64,000 nucleotides of DNA, taken from positions 434,001-498,000 of the forward strand of contig JAMPIV010004265.1 in NCBI GenBank assembly GCA_024509875.1. Reading direction: 5' to 3'. A model generated the notes under the pieces. The model made no database searches and was not told the origin of the DNA. It saw only the letters and a program-made list of their open reading frames with translations. Shown here piece after piece: positions 32,765 to 43,446 of the stretch. Within the stretch, counting starts at the first letter, position 1; each line of letters starts with the position of its first letter. Origin of the DNA: Oreohelix idahoensis. Taxonomy: Eukaryota > Mollusca > Gastropoda > Stylommatophora > Oreohelicidae. The position numbers and the translations under genes are program-made.

Positions 32765-34801
32765 ATGGATCTTGATATGGATTCCAATGCAGACCCTGAA
32801 TATATGTGGTCTGATTTGCAATACTTATTTGAAGGGGGTGATAGTTATGATGAGAATTTGCAAGGTTCAGCACTGGAGGAACACGTGATAGATCGATTTT
32901 TGGTCCATGCGTTGACAGCCCTAAGAGAGTTTGCTGAAAATAGATTTCAGTCAATCCCTCATTTGAATATGGCTAAGGATTTATCGAAATTGCTAGTTAT
33001 GGACTTTCGTCTGTTTTTGTACAACCAGATGAATGTTAAACGTGATAACATATTGAAGAGTATGCGTACATTGTTGCGCGATGGCATTCATGATGACCAG
33101 AAAGAGGAGTTAAAGGATAAGGAGCAAATGAAAGTCATTAAACAAAGTGCTAAGCAGCAAAAAAAGAATTTCTTGGAAAATGTTGCGAAAGACAGCGAAC
33201 TACATACAACAGTGACTAGACTTAAAAGTGAGTTACATAAATCAAACTCAGAACTTGCTGGCACTCAAGCAGCATTGAAGTCTGCATTAAACGAGAACAA
33301 AGAGTTAAAAACTCAGAGGAGGAACAAAGATGTCGAAGTTGCTAATCTCAGAAAAGGAATGCAGGAGAAAAATGAAATGTATGACAAATTAAAGATTGAC
33401 AGCAATGTTCGTGAAGAGACTTATATAAATATGCTTCATGGCGTGCTGGATGATAATAATATTCTCAGTTCCCAACTGAAAGAAAAGAAGGTGATATATG
33501 AGAAATTGAGAGTTCAGGCAAAGAAATGTGAGAAATTGTGTAATGAAACATTTACTAATCTATTTATGGACAATTCGATTCTCAATCGCAGAATCAAAGA
33601 AATGAATAATTTATCTCCGGAGAAAGTTAATGGACTTAGAAATAGCCATAATAATGAGATAAGAAAGGAGGAGAAGAAGATAGTGGATGAGTTAACAATG
33701 GATGAAAATAAATTGGCTAGAATTGAGAAATTACTAGCGGAGGAAAGCAATAAAGTTGTAGCATGTGACAACTTAATTAAGAAACAGAGTGAAGATATTT
33801 CACTTAAAAATGTTCAGATCGGTGAGTTGAGAACACGGGTTGATGGTTTGGTAGATCTGCTGTTAGGAAAAAAAATGAAAGACGGTTATCAACAAGTCGT
33901 AAAGGAATCGAGTCAACAACATATACTCGATACCAACACTGAAGTTAAACGTGAGGGACGTAAAACCTTGCGGGGTAAATATAATTTTTCACGTTCCATT
34001 GACTCTACAGCTGATAATAATTATTTTTGGCGTCAGCCAAACAGAGGTAATTCTGCGATAACTCTCAGTTCTGTAGATAGCAAGGAAAACGCTGATAAAT
34101 TGCAAGTTAATTTACAGAAGATCAAACGAGTATCTACTTTCAGAAATTCTGTTAAATTGATAACAAAGGATGAAAAGAGCAGTACTTGTTCCAATAACAA
34201 AACCTATTATGATGGTGTTAAGCATAAGGATTCTATTATTCCGGTTATTGATCAGGGTGTTAAGCATCCTGCAACAGTAAATTTTAACAGGAGAAATAAT
34301 TCAGATTTTAGAAAGTGCCAAGGGAGTCTATCAAATTGTAATTGTTCATCTCCTAGGAATCTAAACCAGTTTAACAAATCTCAACATGCGAATTCTGAGG
34401 ATTTTATAAAACATGATAGAGATAATTACACTAACAGTTGTCAATATTATGATAATGGTTCTAAAAGACAACAATATCCATCTGGCAGATATTTTGATCA
34501 GATGAGACATGATAGGCACAATAATGCTAATAGGGATGTTAGAAATAACATCGGTCCCAAACGAAGAGTGTACAATAATCATAATTGCGCTAACTGCAAC
34601 TCAAAGCAGTATAATATTTCCAATAGAGCAAATAATGCTCTCTATAGAAATAGTAATTGGGACAGATCTCGAAATGATATAGTGCATAACCAGAATTACT
34701 TTGTTCAACAAAAGCGTAAGGTTAGTAATAATAAAGTTGGTAATAATAAGGGCAGTGGTTTTTGTAATACTACTACTTGTTCCCACTGTTTTGGAATGTA
34801 A
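32765..34801 (+). CDS. 678-residue coiled-coil, Asn/Arg-rich protein of the LTR element
   Basis: The only long ORF of the element, ATG 32765 to TAA 34799-34801, uninterrupted. Residues 1-30 are acidic (Asp/Glu), 40-115 look globular and helical (RFLVHALTALREFAENRF, SKLLVMDFRLFLYNQMN), 120-370 form a charged coiled coil (TRLKSELHKSNSELAGTQ and similar heptads). Residues 380-678 are basic and very rich in Asn, Arg, Lys and Tyr, with scattered Cys pairs (NCNCSS, NCANCNSKQY) and a terminal CNTTTCSHCFGM. This order, oligomerisation region then a basic Cys-containing tail, is what a Gag with a nucleocapsid end would show, but I recognise no Gag family and no canonical CCHC knuckle. It lacks catalytic motifs. 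A captured host coiled-coil gene is the alternative. Function unknown. Confidence 0.75.
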   Translation: MDLDMDSNADPEYMWSDLQYLFEGGDSYDENLQGSALEEHVIDRFLVHALTALREFAENRFQSIPHLNMAKDLSKLLVMDFRLFLYNQMNVKRDNILKSMRTLLRDGIHDDQKEELKDKEQMKVIKQSAKQQKKNFLENVAKDSELHTTVTRLKSELHKSNSELAGTQAALKSALNENKELKTQRRNKDVEVANLRKGMQEKNEMYDKLKIDSNVREETYINMLHGVLDDNNILSSQLKEKKVIYEKLRVQAKKCEKLCNETFTNLFMDNSILNRRIKEMNNLSPEKVNGLRNSHNNEIRKEEKKIVDELTMDENKLARIEKLLAEESNKVVACDNLIKKQSEDISLKNVQIGELRTRVDGLVDLLLGKKMKDGYQQVVKESSQQHILDTNTEVKREGRKTLRGKYNFSRSIDSTADNNYFWRQPNRGNSAITLSSVDSKENADKLQVNLQKIKRVSTFRNSVKLITKDEKSSTCSNNKTYYDGVKHKDSIIPVIDQGVKHPATVNFNRRNNSDFRKCQGSLSNCNCSSPRNLNQFNKSQHANSEDFIKHDRDNYTNSCQYYDNGSKRQQYPSGRYFDQMRHDRHNNANRDVRNNIGPKRRVYNNHNCANCNSKQYNISNRANNALYRNSNWDRSRNDIVHNQNYFVQQKRKVSNNKVGNNKGSGFCNTTTCSHCFGM

Positions 34802-37336
34802 AACTTTGTTTCAGCCTAGAGCGGTACGACCTTGAGTTACGATGAGCTTCTTCCCAAGCCTTCTGTGGCGTCTCCACGTGATGAAGGAATGTTTCTTGAT
34901 AGACGTGAAGAGGGCTGGATGTTTTCATAGCCACGGTTGATGGTAAATTTGTCCTAATTTTCCGTGTTGCATCGTTAAATCCTACCATTCATTAAATGCA
35001 AGTTTTTTATTTGTATTTATTCACAGCTACTTCTTTGTAATAGAAGCAGTGCTCTTGTATCACATTAGATGAGAAGAGAATATTCTGCCTTACAACTGTA
35101 TGATTGATGAAGTAGCCGATCAGCATGTACATCACAGATTATTCGATCTTGCCATTTCAAGTTTATGTATTTTTTCGGCGCTGAATTTTCTACACCGCAG
35201 TATTTGTGTTATATTTTACATTTGCGTTTTTCGAATAATAAAAGATTGTATTGTATAATGAGATGCATTAGATAGGGTTGTATTAAACATCGTATATGTT
35301 TATATTTATCCATTATTACAACATCAGGTGCTTGTTTGTATGACTCTGTTTTGATTACACATCAGTTCATTTACAAACTATTTTCACATTGTTGTAGTTT
35401 TGATAGTCATTAACTACATATTATCATTGGAATGAGGAGTAACATATTGGTTTGAAATGACTTGTCTTTAATTTTTGTTTTGTTTTTTTATGTAAGTAAT
35501 GGACTGTGCTATTTTTCACACGCTAGTTTGAGCGATATGTGCATTTAGATCATATAGGATTGACCTTTATGCTACATTGTGAGCTTAGAGCTACGATAGC
35601 GGCAACATCAAATATTGATGTGCTCCAGCATTTATGATTGCTAGGATAGTTATATAAGATGAGTTTGCCAAGCCATATGCACAAACTCTTTGACTATGCA
35701 TAATGCAATAGTCGTCTTCAGAGAGTTCCTAAGTATTTTTCTGCACTAGATTTAATTCTTTTCTTATGTTTTCAAGTCATGAGTAATTAATTAATAGTAA
35801 CTATTGATTATGAATTTCTTTATAATATACTTTTCATATTAAGTTGAGGATAGCATAAATTTACAGCTAGGAACATTATAGCTGAGCTGAACGAGATTGT
35901 CAGCCTACATTACTTATAGGTTAAATTAAACTGAATATGGACAGTTAACTATGATAGCTGATACTTTTGATTGATCGATGTGATCCAAAGGTTTAGTTAA
36001 AGCAGCTATTCAAATATATGATATTCTTTTATGTATTTACAAGATTGTTATGCAGATAACGGGGTGTTTGTTTTTTCTCGTGGATTTTTTCTGTTTCGAA
36101 TCGTGTTAAATTGGTATGCGCTTATTATGCGTCTACTCAAAGATATGATTTCTTTTTTGTTAGAAATCATACATTTTGTTAACATCGATATCATTTTTGA
36201 TATATTAGTTATAGATTTAAATTACTTAGAAATAAATATGCAATTTTTCGGTAACATAGGGTTACGAATTTTTTTTTGTATTGTATTTTTTAGAAAATAT
36301 TTTTCTGGCATTGTAATATTTTTCTGTACCCAACGCTTCACTATGCGCTAGGGGTGTAACAATGCGTAGTAATGGTAATACATTTGAAAAATATTTTTCT
36401 AATATTATGATGTATTTTTTTTTTCTTTACTTAGCATCTCATGGTGCGTCAGTTTGAATTTATTGATACTAGTCATACAGATTTAATGATATTGGTGTTG
36501 CTATCGATTTCATATGAGTATTGTCTATAATAATTCATTATTGCGTATGAATGAGTTTGATAACTAGGTTAACTTATTTATTATGCTTTACTTAAGTATA
36601 GCTTGCTTTGTGTTTTGTTATACACACATATATTGCTTTTCTGTTCTATACTTTATGATACGATTGTATGTAGTTTTATCATATGTTGTTTGGTAATTAT
36701 GAAGTATTATTACTATATCTTCGTCTACATACATATCTTCGCTTGATTTTTTCTTTGCGAATTATTCTTCATTGTATTCCATTTCTGCTATTGATTTCTC
36801 ACTAGCAGTTCATTTGGTTTATGCTTCCAGGATTCGCCTGTGTATCTTTTGATTCTATCTGGGTACTTTTTCTTCTTACTCTTATACTTCCATCTGTTGT
36901 ATGGTTCGGTAGATTATATGATTAAATATGACGTAGTTATTTGTGATAGTTGTATTTATTTTATATGCAGGTATTGTTAAACTTTATTATTAGTACCATG
37001 TCATATTGGTGATGATTTCGCCTATTCTGATTTAGTTATCTGAGATTTTTGCCTATGCCTCATTTGTTACTGTACATTTGATGCTTATATTTTTTCCGCG
37101 ATATTTTTTCTGACTTAACGCATATTGTTTTTTAGTTGGATAATAGAGTTTCATTGACCTCTAAACAACGAAAAACTGTTTGGAGATGTCGGGAACCTTG
37201 AGTTGACTGCTGCCTTTATTAGAGTCATAAATGTGGAAGTCTGAAGGCGAACGAGGAAGAAGAAGAAGAAGACCTCTAAATTTTTTGTGATGCACTTTTT
37301 TTTTCCAAAAAAAAAATGATTTTATCATTTTTTTTT
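34802..37336 (+). other. 3' interior of the TR-GAG-like element, no pol
   Basis: AT-rich; no RT (YxDD), integrase or RNase H motif in any frame. The 106-codon frame 36031-36351 is hydrophobic and Phe/Ile-rich but reflects composition. A 105-bp retroposon scrap at 37166-37270 is flanked by GACCTCTAAA (37156-37165, 37271-37280). A 13-bp hairpin stem (37308-37320 with 37324-37336) precedes the purine tract. Confidence 0.65.
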
Positions 37337-37356
37337 CCTCGGGGGGTGGTGTAAGC
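37337..37356 (+). promoter_or_regulatory. Putative polypurine tract
   Basis: CCTCGGGGGGTGGTGTAAGC directly precedes the right LTR. The GGGGGG core is a plausible plus-strand primer, though not a perfect purine run. Confidence 0.5.
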
Positions 37357-38895
37357 TGTTGCAGGCTGAATTACCTCACTCCTAGTCCAAGGGAATTAAT
37401 TGGTAGAAGTTTAGTACAAACAAGCCGGATTTTGGTTGTCCCGCTTGGTTAATTGATTTAAAAATATAAATCTATTGTTTGCTCGTATGTACGAGAATAG
37501 AGCGTGTTGATCGCTGCTATCATCTCACGGTGAGTCACGTGAGATGAATTTGTTTAAGTTTTTTGAGGTGAGCGAGATTCGCCCAGCTTGCCCGGGTCAG
37601 GTGTTTGACTGGGGTGTGCTGGGTAAGGAGATTTCTGAGTGACATTGAGTCCCCAGAGAGTGTACGGGGAAGAATGGTGTGGCCATGTTAAAGTATGTAG
37701 CGGCCATGTTTTTTGGAGTGTACCTGGGAATATGTTGGTACCAGAATTTCTGATGGATATTTATGTGTGAATCCATTAGATTAATATGTTATTTATCTGC
37801 AGATATATAGATAGAAAGTATATTATTTCAAGAGATGCTCTATAGGCCTTGGTGGTGTACAGGCCAGTGTGTCACAGATATTAGTAGCACTGCGATGTTT
37901 GCAGGCTAATAGAAGATAGGATCCATGGACAGATTTATGTTCTTACACTGCTATGACAGCAGGTGTTTTGAGGCCATACATGTATTATTATTACTGATAG
38001 AATCCATGGACATATTGATATTCTTACACTGCTATGACAGCAGGTGTTTTTGAGGCCATACATGTATCAGTATTAGAAGGATCCGTGGACATATTTATAT
38101 TCTTACACTGCTATGAAAGCAGGTGTTTTTGGAGGCCATACATGTATCAGTATTGGAAATTATCTTTACAGGCTACAGAAAGGGAGAGCGCTAAGGATTC
38201 CATATATATTACTACTGAGTGGATCCAGGAACATATATTGGTAGCGCTGCGGTGTTGGTAGCCTACAGGATGAGATAGCGCTGATAGGATCCATGAATAT
38301 CTTAAAGTTCTTGACGATACGTCGAGGCCGGGAGGAGTACAGGCCTTTAGTTCGTATGCAGGGTGAACATTGAGAACTTACCTGTGTTATTTGTTAGTTC
38401 ATATGCAGGGTGAACATTGAGAACTTGCCGGTATTATTCCATCTATTGTAACTGTATTTTGTCGATGTTATGGTGATCGTATCGTGGCGTGATTAAATTG
38501 TCTCTGAAAAACGTCACCAGCTTTTCCACCAATCAATGACTATTACGTACGTTACTGTGAGTGACTGTTGCAACACACACTCACTTCTTCACCAAACGCA
38601 CCAGCACTAAACACGTCAGTATCAGGCTTGAACAGTTGATAACAGTAATTGTAAAACAAGCAGATGGTAATCTTCGGATTGTAACAATAGTGTGGATACA
38701 ACAATCCTACATGTATCATTAGAGGGCTAGTATCGCCTGCAACACATAATGCCTTCTTCTACAACATTCGGCGACTGTAATGCCGTCGCCTACAATATTT
38801 GGGTAATGTCACCACAACAACCCCAATATTGGTGGATTATATCTTTATCATTTGTGACCTTATCATTTGGAGGATAGATAAATAGGTATTTATCA
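37357..38895 (+). repeat. Right LTR of the TR-GAG-like element
   Basis: 1539 bp, nearly identical to the left LTR. It has 11 bp (AGGTGAGCGAG) missing from the left copy and lacks 12 bp near 38160. Followed by CCCAC. Confidence 0.92.
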
Positions 38896-38900
38896 CCCAC

Positions 38901-41900
38901 TCAAGCAGGTCACGGTTTGTAAATAAACTTTTGTGCAGCTAAAATCTTTCAACACAGTTGTGTCTTCTTTCTGTTTAGCCATATGAAAATTTAAAACAAA
39001 ACCAGAATAACTTTTAAAACTTTACAGTTTTTTTTGTCCTCACATACAGCATGCCCGACTCCTCATATGTGTACATAAATTAACTGGTATATGTAAGGGA
39101 CTATAAGGTTTACATGTAAATGAGCAAAGTGAAACTGGACAAATGATGGCCAGAAAACCAAAAACTTGAATCATACCACCTGAGAAACAAACTACTGGAG
39201 AAATTGTAACAAAGAAAAACCAACAGTAAAAATATATCAAAGAATGAGGAACTCTTAAGGAACTAACAGTGGCAAGCTCTGATCATCTGATGTACTTCAC
39301 GTAAAACATACAAAATAGTTTTTTAAAGTATCTCCATTATCCCTGAAAATGTGAACTTATCTGTTCCTAAAGCAAACACCCCTTTACTCCCAAATTATCA
39401 TGATAAAGATTTTGAGATCCTGAAAATCCCAGTCGATCTGAACTAACTTACATTATGGCCACAAGGCCATCGTCTAGAACAAATAAAAAAAAACAACAAA
39501 AAACAGAAAGGACAGAAGGGAAAAACATGAAAATAAACCCATAAAAAATGGCACAACCCATGCATTAGTGTAGCTTGAAATTAATAATGAAACTCATCTG
39601 TACTACTCTTATATTGAAGTCTGTAACATGTTTTAAACATTTTCATGTTATTGTTAATCAGAATCGACCTCACTGCGCTCCGGGCAAACCCATAGGTGCT
39701 CATTCTCCCTCAGCAAATGCCGAAGAGTATGAATGCTAAATGTACCTGTAACACTCAATGGTAAACAATGCCAGAGTAACTGTTTCAGTTTCTCAACTTA
39801 TTGCACATGTGCTAGCATGGGTGTATACGCATATAGCCAGGAAGAATGCTATGAACGCATGACAAGCCATGAAAAAAAAAAAAACTCAGCTTTCAGAGCT
39901 TTTTCAATTTAGGAATTTCAGATAAAATGTTGTACAGCCATATCGATGTTGGAGAAATTTTTTTTAAGTCTTCATACAAATACATGATTACAAACAAAAT
40001 AATACGTTTATATATGAAGATTTCCTTTCAAGCACAATAAAAACTTAAAAATAAAATGTCAGATATGTTTTAAAATGTAAGCCCATCAAGACAAATCTAG
40101 CCCTAATAACCAAATCTAAATCTGCCTGAAAATAAATTGCTGGGCTCGTACTGTTCAAAGGTCTCTTTAGAATTTGCTGTTGCATGCAGACCTGCCAAAA
40201 ATGATGAAACTTCAAAGTGGGTTTTTAATATTAATGCACTATAGACCAAATATAACACAGATTGCAGGGCTCAAAACTTTGGCACCACATTATGAGTGAG
40301 TCCACATTGCATCTAGTTTTCATATTCTGGCGTAGATTATTTGACGTTTGATAGAAACCAGCAGCCTGAAAATTGTTTAGTAAAAAGGGGTTCAACCTCT
40401 TACTGCGGTATAAGTGACCCAACATTATACTGACTGGGTTATATCAGGTCTAGAAATAAATTTGTAATGTGTTCTAATGCATATTTTCCATAAAATGTTT
40501 TCTGAAGTATGTTTCACAAAGAAACTCCTCCCCACCCCCAATTCCTTCAATAAAATGCAAGAAACATGGACTTTTTGGGGGGTTTTTTTTTTCAAAATAG
40601 GTAGGAAAAAAAATCTTTCAGGTTCACATAAGAAGTTTTTAAGAAGCACTGTGTATTCACTAGACTACATTTTCTTGGCCCATACATAAATGAAAGAAGG
40701 GATGGGATGAATACAATACATCTTCATAACAGGAGAAATTTCATTCAAATAATTATCAAATATAATAAATGAAACGCAAACTTTCAAACTCCGTGAACTA
40801 TTAGGGTTAAGATCAGTATGTATTCGTAATGTCTGTTACTTGTTAACTTACAAATCTGTCACACCTAGTTTCCAAAACATACATCAACTACACATACAAT
40901 CAAAGAGATCTTTCATCCAAAAAAATAATATATATATATATATATACATATATATTTAAAAAAACATAACAAAAAAGGAATGATAGCAAACAAAATTGAG
41001 CATATGAATCACAGAAGGGAACAAGTGTTTTTCTTAGAGTAGAAAACTTATGTAAGTTATTTCAATGGAGCAAATACAAGAACAAAATATTTATTAGACC
41101 ACCCCAAGCTCTCCAGCGATTTAAATTAAAACAAAAAAAATGCACTTAAATACAAATGCAATAAAAAATATGGTCATTTATTAAATGCCCATTATAAAAA
41201 CTGTGGGACAGCTTCTGAAGAGAAAGAATAAAAAGTTAAAGTATTCTAATTTTTTGTAAACTTGGAAATGAAAAATTCCATATAATACCAAATAAAACTA
41301 ATGACAAAGACTAAAAGAAGGTTGCAGCTAGATCACTTTTGAAAATTCATGTGTTCTTTGTTAGGAATGTTTTGTTTAATATAAGTTGGTATTTTTGTTT
41401 TCAAACCTTTCTCGATTGAATGGCCCTGTCTTGTCAAAATATGTGAACTTACACTCTTTTGTTTTTAAATCACCATATACTAGATAACATTTGTTGTTTA
41501 TACACGAAACAAACCTCAAAACAATGAGCTGTAACTGCCATACCACAAATATGTTTGATTTTTTATTCCCAGGGAAAAAAACCAAAAGAAACAAAAAAAT
41601 CTAAAATAAACTGACGTCAGAAGAGATAGCAAAAGTTGCTGCCCCTTATGAAATCATACGTTGAACAAAACGGATCCCATGCTGAGCTGTAATGTAAATG
41701 TGGCATGTCAATTTATGTAAATAAAATAGCAGTTAATTGTCTTTATTCTGATGTTTGTTTCATATAAATTAGTTGGATAGGAGTGAAGCAATAACAATAA
41801 GGAGTGACTTTTCTATTACCCTGTATAAATAGAAATTATTTACTACTCACTTCCAAAACTCCTAAGTATTTTTCGAACGGAAGAAGAAGAGGGATAAGAG

Positions 41901-42727
41901 CGCTTCCATCTTGAGGCAAAGGGATATAGTTCTAAACCAGGTCACATCACGCTCTGTCCAGCTGTAAAAACGGGTACCTAATTCTGCACACGACTTGGGG
42001 AAGGCAAAGGCAGCAAGGAAGGAAACCGATCACCACACCTCATAAAGCTGGGACCTAGTATGGTGAAGTCTCGAACACTTCACTCACCTATGACAGCATC
42101 TGCTATGGTACTACCTTTACCTTCAATGAATAACAGCGATAAGACAAACATTCAGGTACAGATAGCATAGATTAACCAGAATTAATTTGGAACTTGGGGG
42201 TTTTCTAGATAAAGAGTTTTCCAGTACTTTGGAACACCATGCATAAATCTGCCAAAACATGATTCAAATAAGCAAAACATAATACTGACATGTTCTGCCT
42301 TCAAACTTTAGGTTATCAGGTTGCCTAATATGTGTCAGTTACAAGAAAGCATCTCATGAGGTACCACCAGAAACTTCTAAGAAAATGGTGTTGGAAAATT
42401 AAAAACTGTCAACCCACAGCTAAAAAACATAGCTGGCAGAAGCTTGAGAACAAAGCGTGGCTATGGAATTTGTCAACAATAACTTTACATTTATGCATCT
42501 GAAACACTTCTGGTTTTGCAGTGCTCCAGAATTCAAGATAAAAGATACCAAACCTCTGTAAGATTTATATTATTTACACATTTTCAGCATATGCTAAAAT
42601 CATGTAAACTGTCTTGGCCAGTATATGTACTTATCCAGAAAATGCTCTGAGATAAGCCTGGTTTAGAATTGCTTTGAGGGAAGCCTGGTTGTGGTCAGAG
42701 AGAAGCCTGTTATCTCAAGAAGCGTTG
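38901..42727 (-). other. 3' flank / possible 3' UTR of the WIP gene
   Basis: No ORF of interest. Contains a SINE-2 head fragment (about 39660-39790) and a SINE-2 copy at 41930-42125, so not all of it need be UTR. Several TTTATT (minus-strand AATAAA) signals exist; which one ends the transcript cannot be decided from sequence. Confidence 0.4.
41930..42125 (+). repeat. SINE-2 copy
   Basis: CCAGCTGTAAAAACGGGTACC, GGGGAAGGCAAAGGCAGCAA, ACCTAGTATGGTGAAGTCTC and CATCTGCTATGGTACTACC match, in order, the reverse complement of 48640-48870. Confidence 0.7.
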
Positions 42728-42765
42728 TTACCGTGGGGGTTGTGGTGGTGGTGGTCTCTGGCGCT
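42728..42765 (-). CDS. WIP-family gene, terminal coding exon
   Basis: The acceptor TTGTTTTCTTTCCAG ends at 42766 on the minus strand. The exon completes a Glu codon (G from the previous exon plus AG) and encodes RQRPPPPQPPR then TAA at 42728-42730. Short Pro/Arg C-termini are usual in WIP proteins, which end shortly after the WASP-binding segment. Phase and reading agree with the exon at 47614-47718. Intron between them: 4848 bp. Confidence 0.85.
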
Positions 42766-42934
42766 CTGGAAAGAAAACAAAATGAGGTGGTGTATCCTTA
42801 GGGTTAACTTAATTTTTTAGGATGCTGTATTCTACTAAAACTACTGAACAATATGGCTGTTTAAAAAAGTGCTCATGGGTTGGATTCCACAGGGTTAAGC
42901 AGTGGTTCGAAAGGGATATACTGAAAAACAAATC

Positions 42935-43065
42935 TCCTACGCTTTTTTGTTTTCCTCTGACCTTGCTTACAAAGTAAGTTACATAAAACCAGCGGGTTTT
43001 CTTTCAAGAACTGTGCAAGTCTGTCTCTTCTGTCACTGTTTCTCCATATTGTTCTACCTTCTTTC
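42935..43065. repeat. Dispersed repeat, copy 1
   Basis: Shares CTTGCTTACAAAGTAAGTTACATAAAACCAGC, GGTTTTCTTTCAA and GTGCAAGTCTGTCTCTTCTG with 46365-46490, same orientation. In copy 2 it lies next to a minus-strand LINE endonuclease fragment, so both may be scraps of that LINE. Confidence 0.6.
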
Positions 43066-43446
43066 CGTATGTTTGTTTTCCTATTTTTGCACTCCTAAAA
43101 CTAGGACTGATGACTGATCTATGTGTCTGTTGTAACTCTTCATATTATTATTATTTCCTCTTCTCTGTGTTCTAGGCGTTGTGAACATTTGTACATGCAA
43201 ACGACAAGGTACTGAGCAAATGCTATGGCTTTGCAGATTTACAAAATAAAGGATACACAGAAAAAGAAAGTATACGGTTATATCTGACTGAAAATACAAT
43301 ACAAATGAATGAATCATCAAAAGATCTTAGAAGGGTCAACTAGCATGCAAAATGAAGGTGAAAAATAAAAAGGTAAAAAAAAAGGGACAAAAATATTAAG
43401 ATAAACATAAAAATATCGAATAAACATAAAGTTAATTTTGACTTAA

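Larger units (their letters stand above)
29716..38895 (+). mobile_element. Young LTR element with one Gag-like ORF and no pol (TR-GAG-like)
   Basis: 9180 bp. LTRs 29716-31255 and 37357-38895, both TG...CA, flanked by CCCAC. They differ by about three substitutions plus an 11-bp and a 12-bp indel (11 more in the right, 12 fewer), which exactly accounts for 1540 versus 1539 bp. The insertion is therefore recent. The 6.1-kb interior has a leader with a 67-bp duplication, one intact 678-codon ORF and 2.5 kb of AT-rich 3' sequence. No protease, RT, RNase H or integrase motif is visible on either strand. Plants have terminal-repeat elements with a gag only (TR-GAG); this fits that plan, but the protein here is not recognisably Gag. 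Mobilisation would need enzymes from another element. Confidence 0.9.

Noticed and set aside
32765..34801. The 678-codon ORF as an ordinary host gene between repeats
   Set aside because: It is exactly inside a complete LTR element with target duplications on both sides and recent, nearly identical LTRs, so it moved with the element.
36031..36351. 106-codon hydrophobic frame, considered as an envelope-like or accessory protein of the LTR element
   Set aside because: Phe/Ile richness follows from T-rich DNA; no signal peptide, cysteine pattern or family resemblance.
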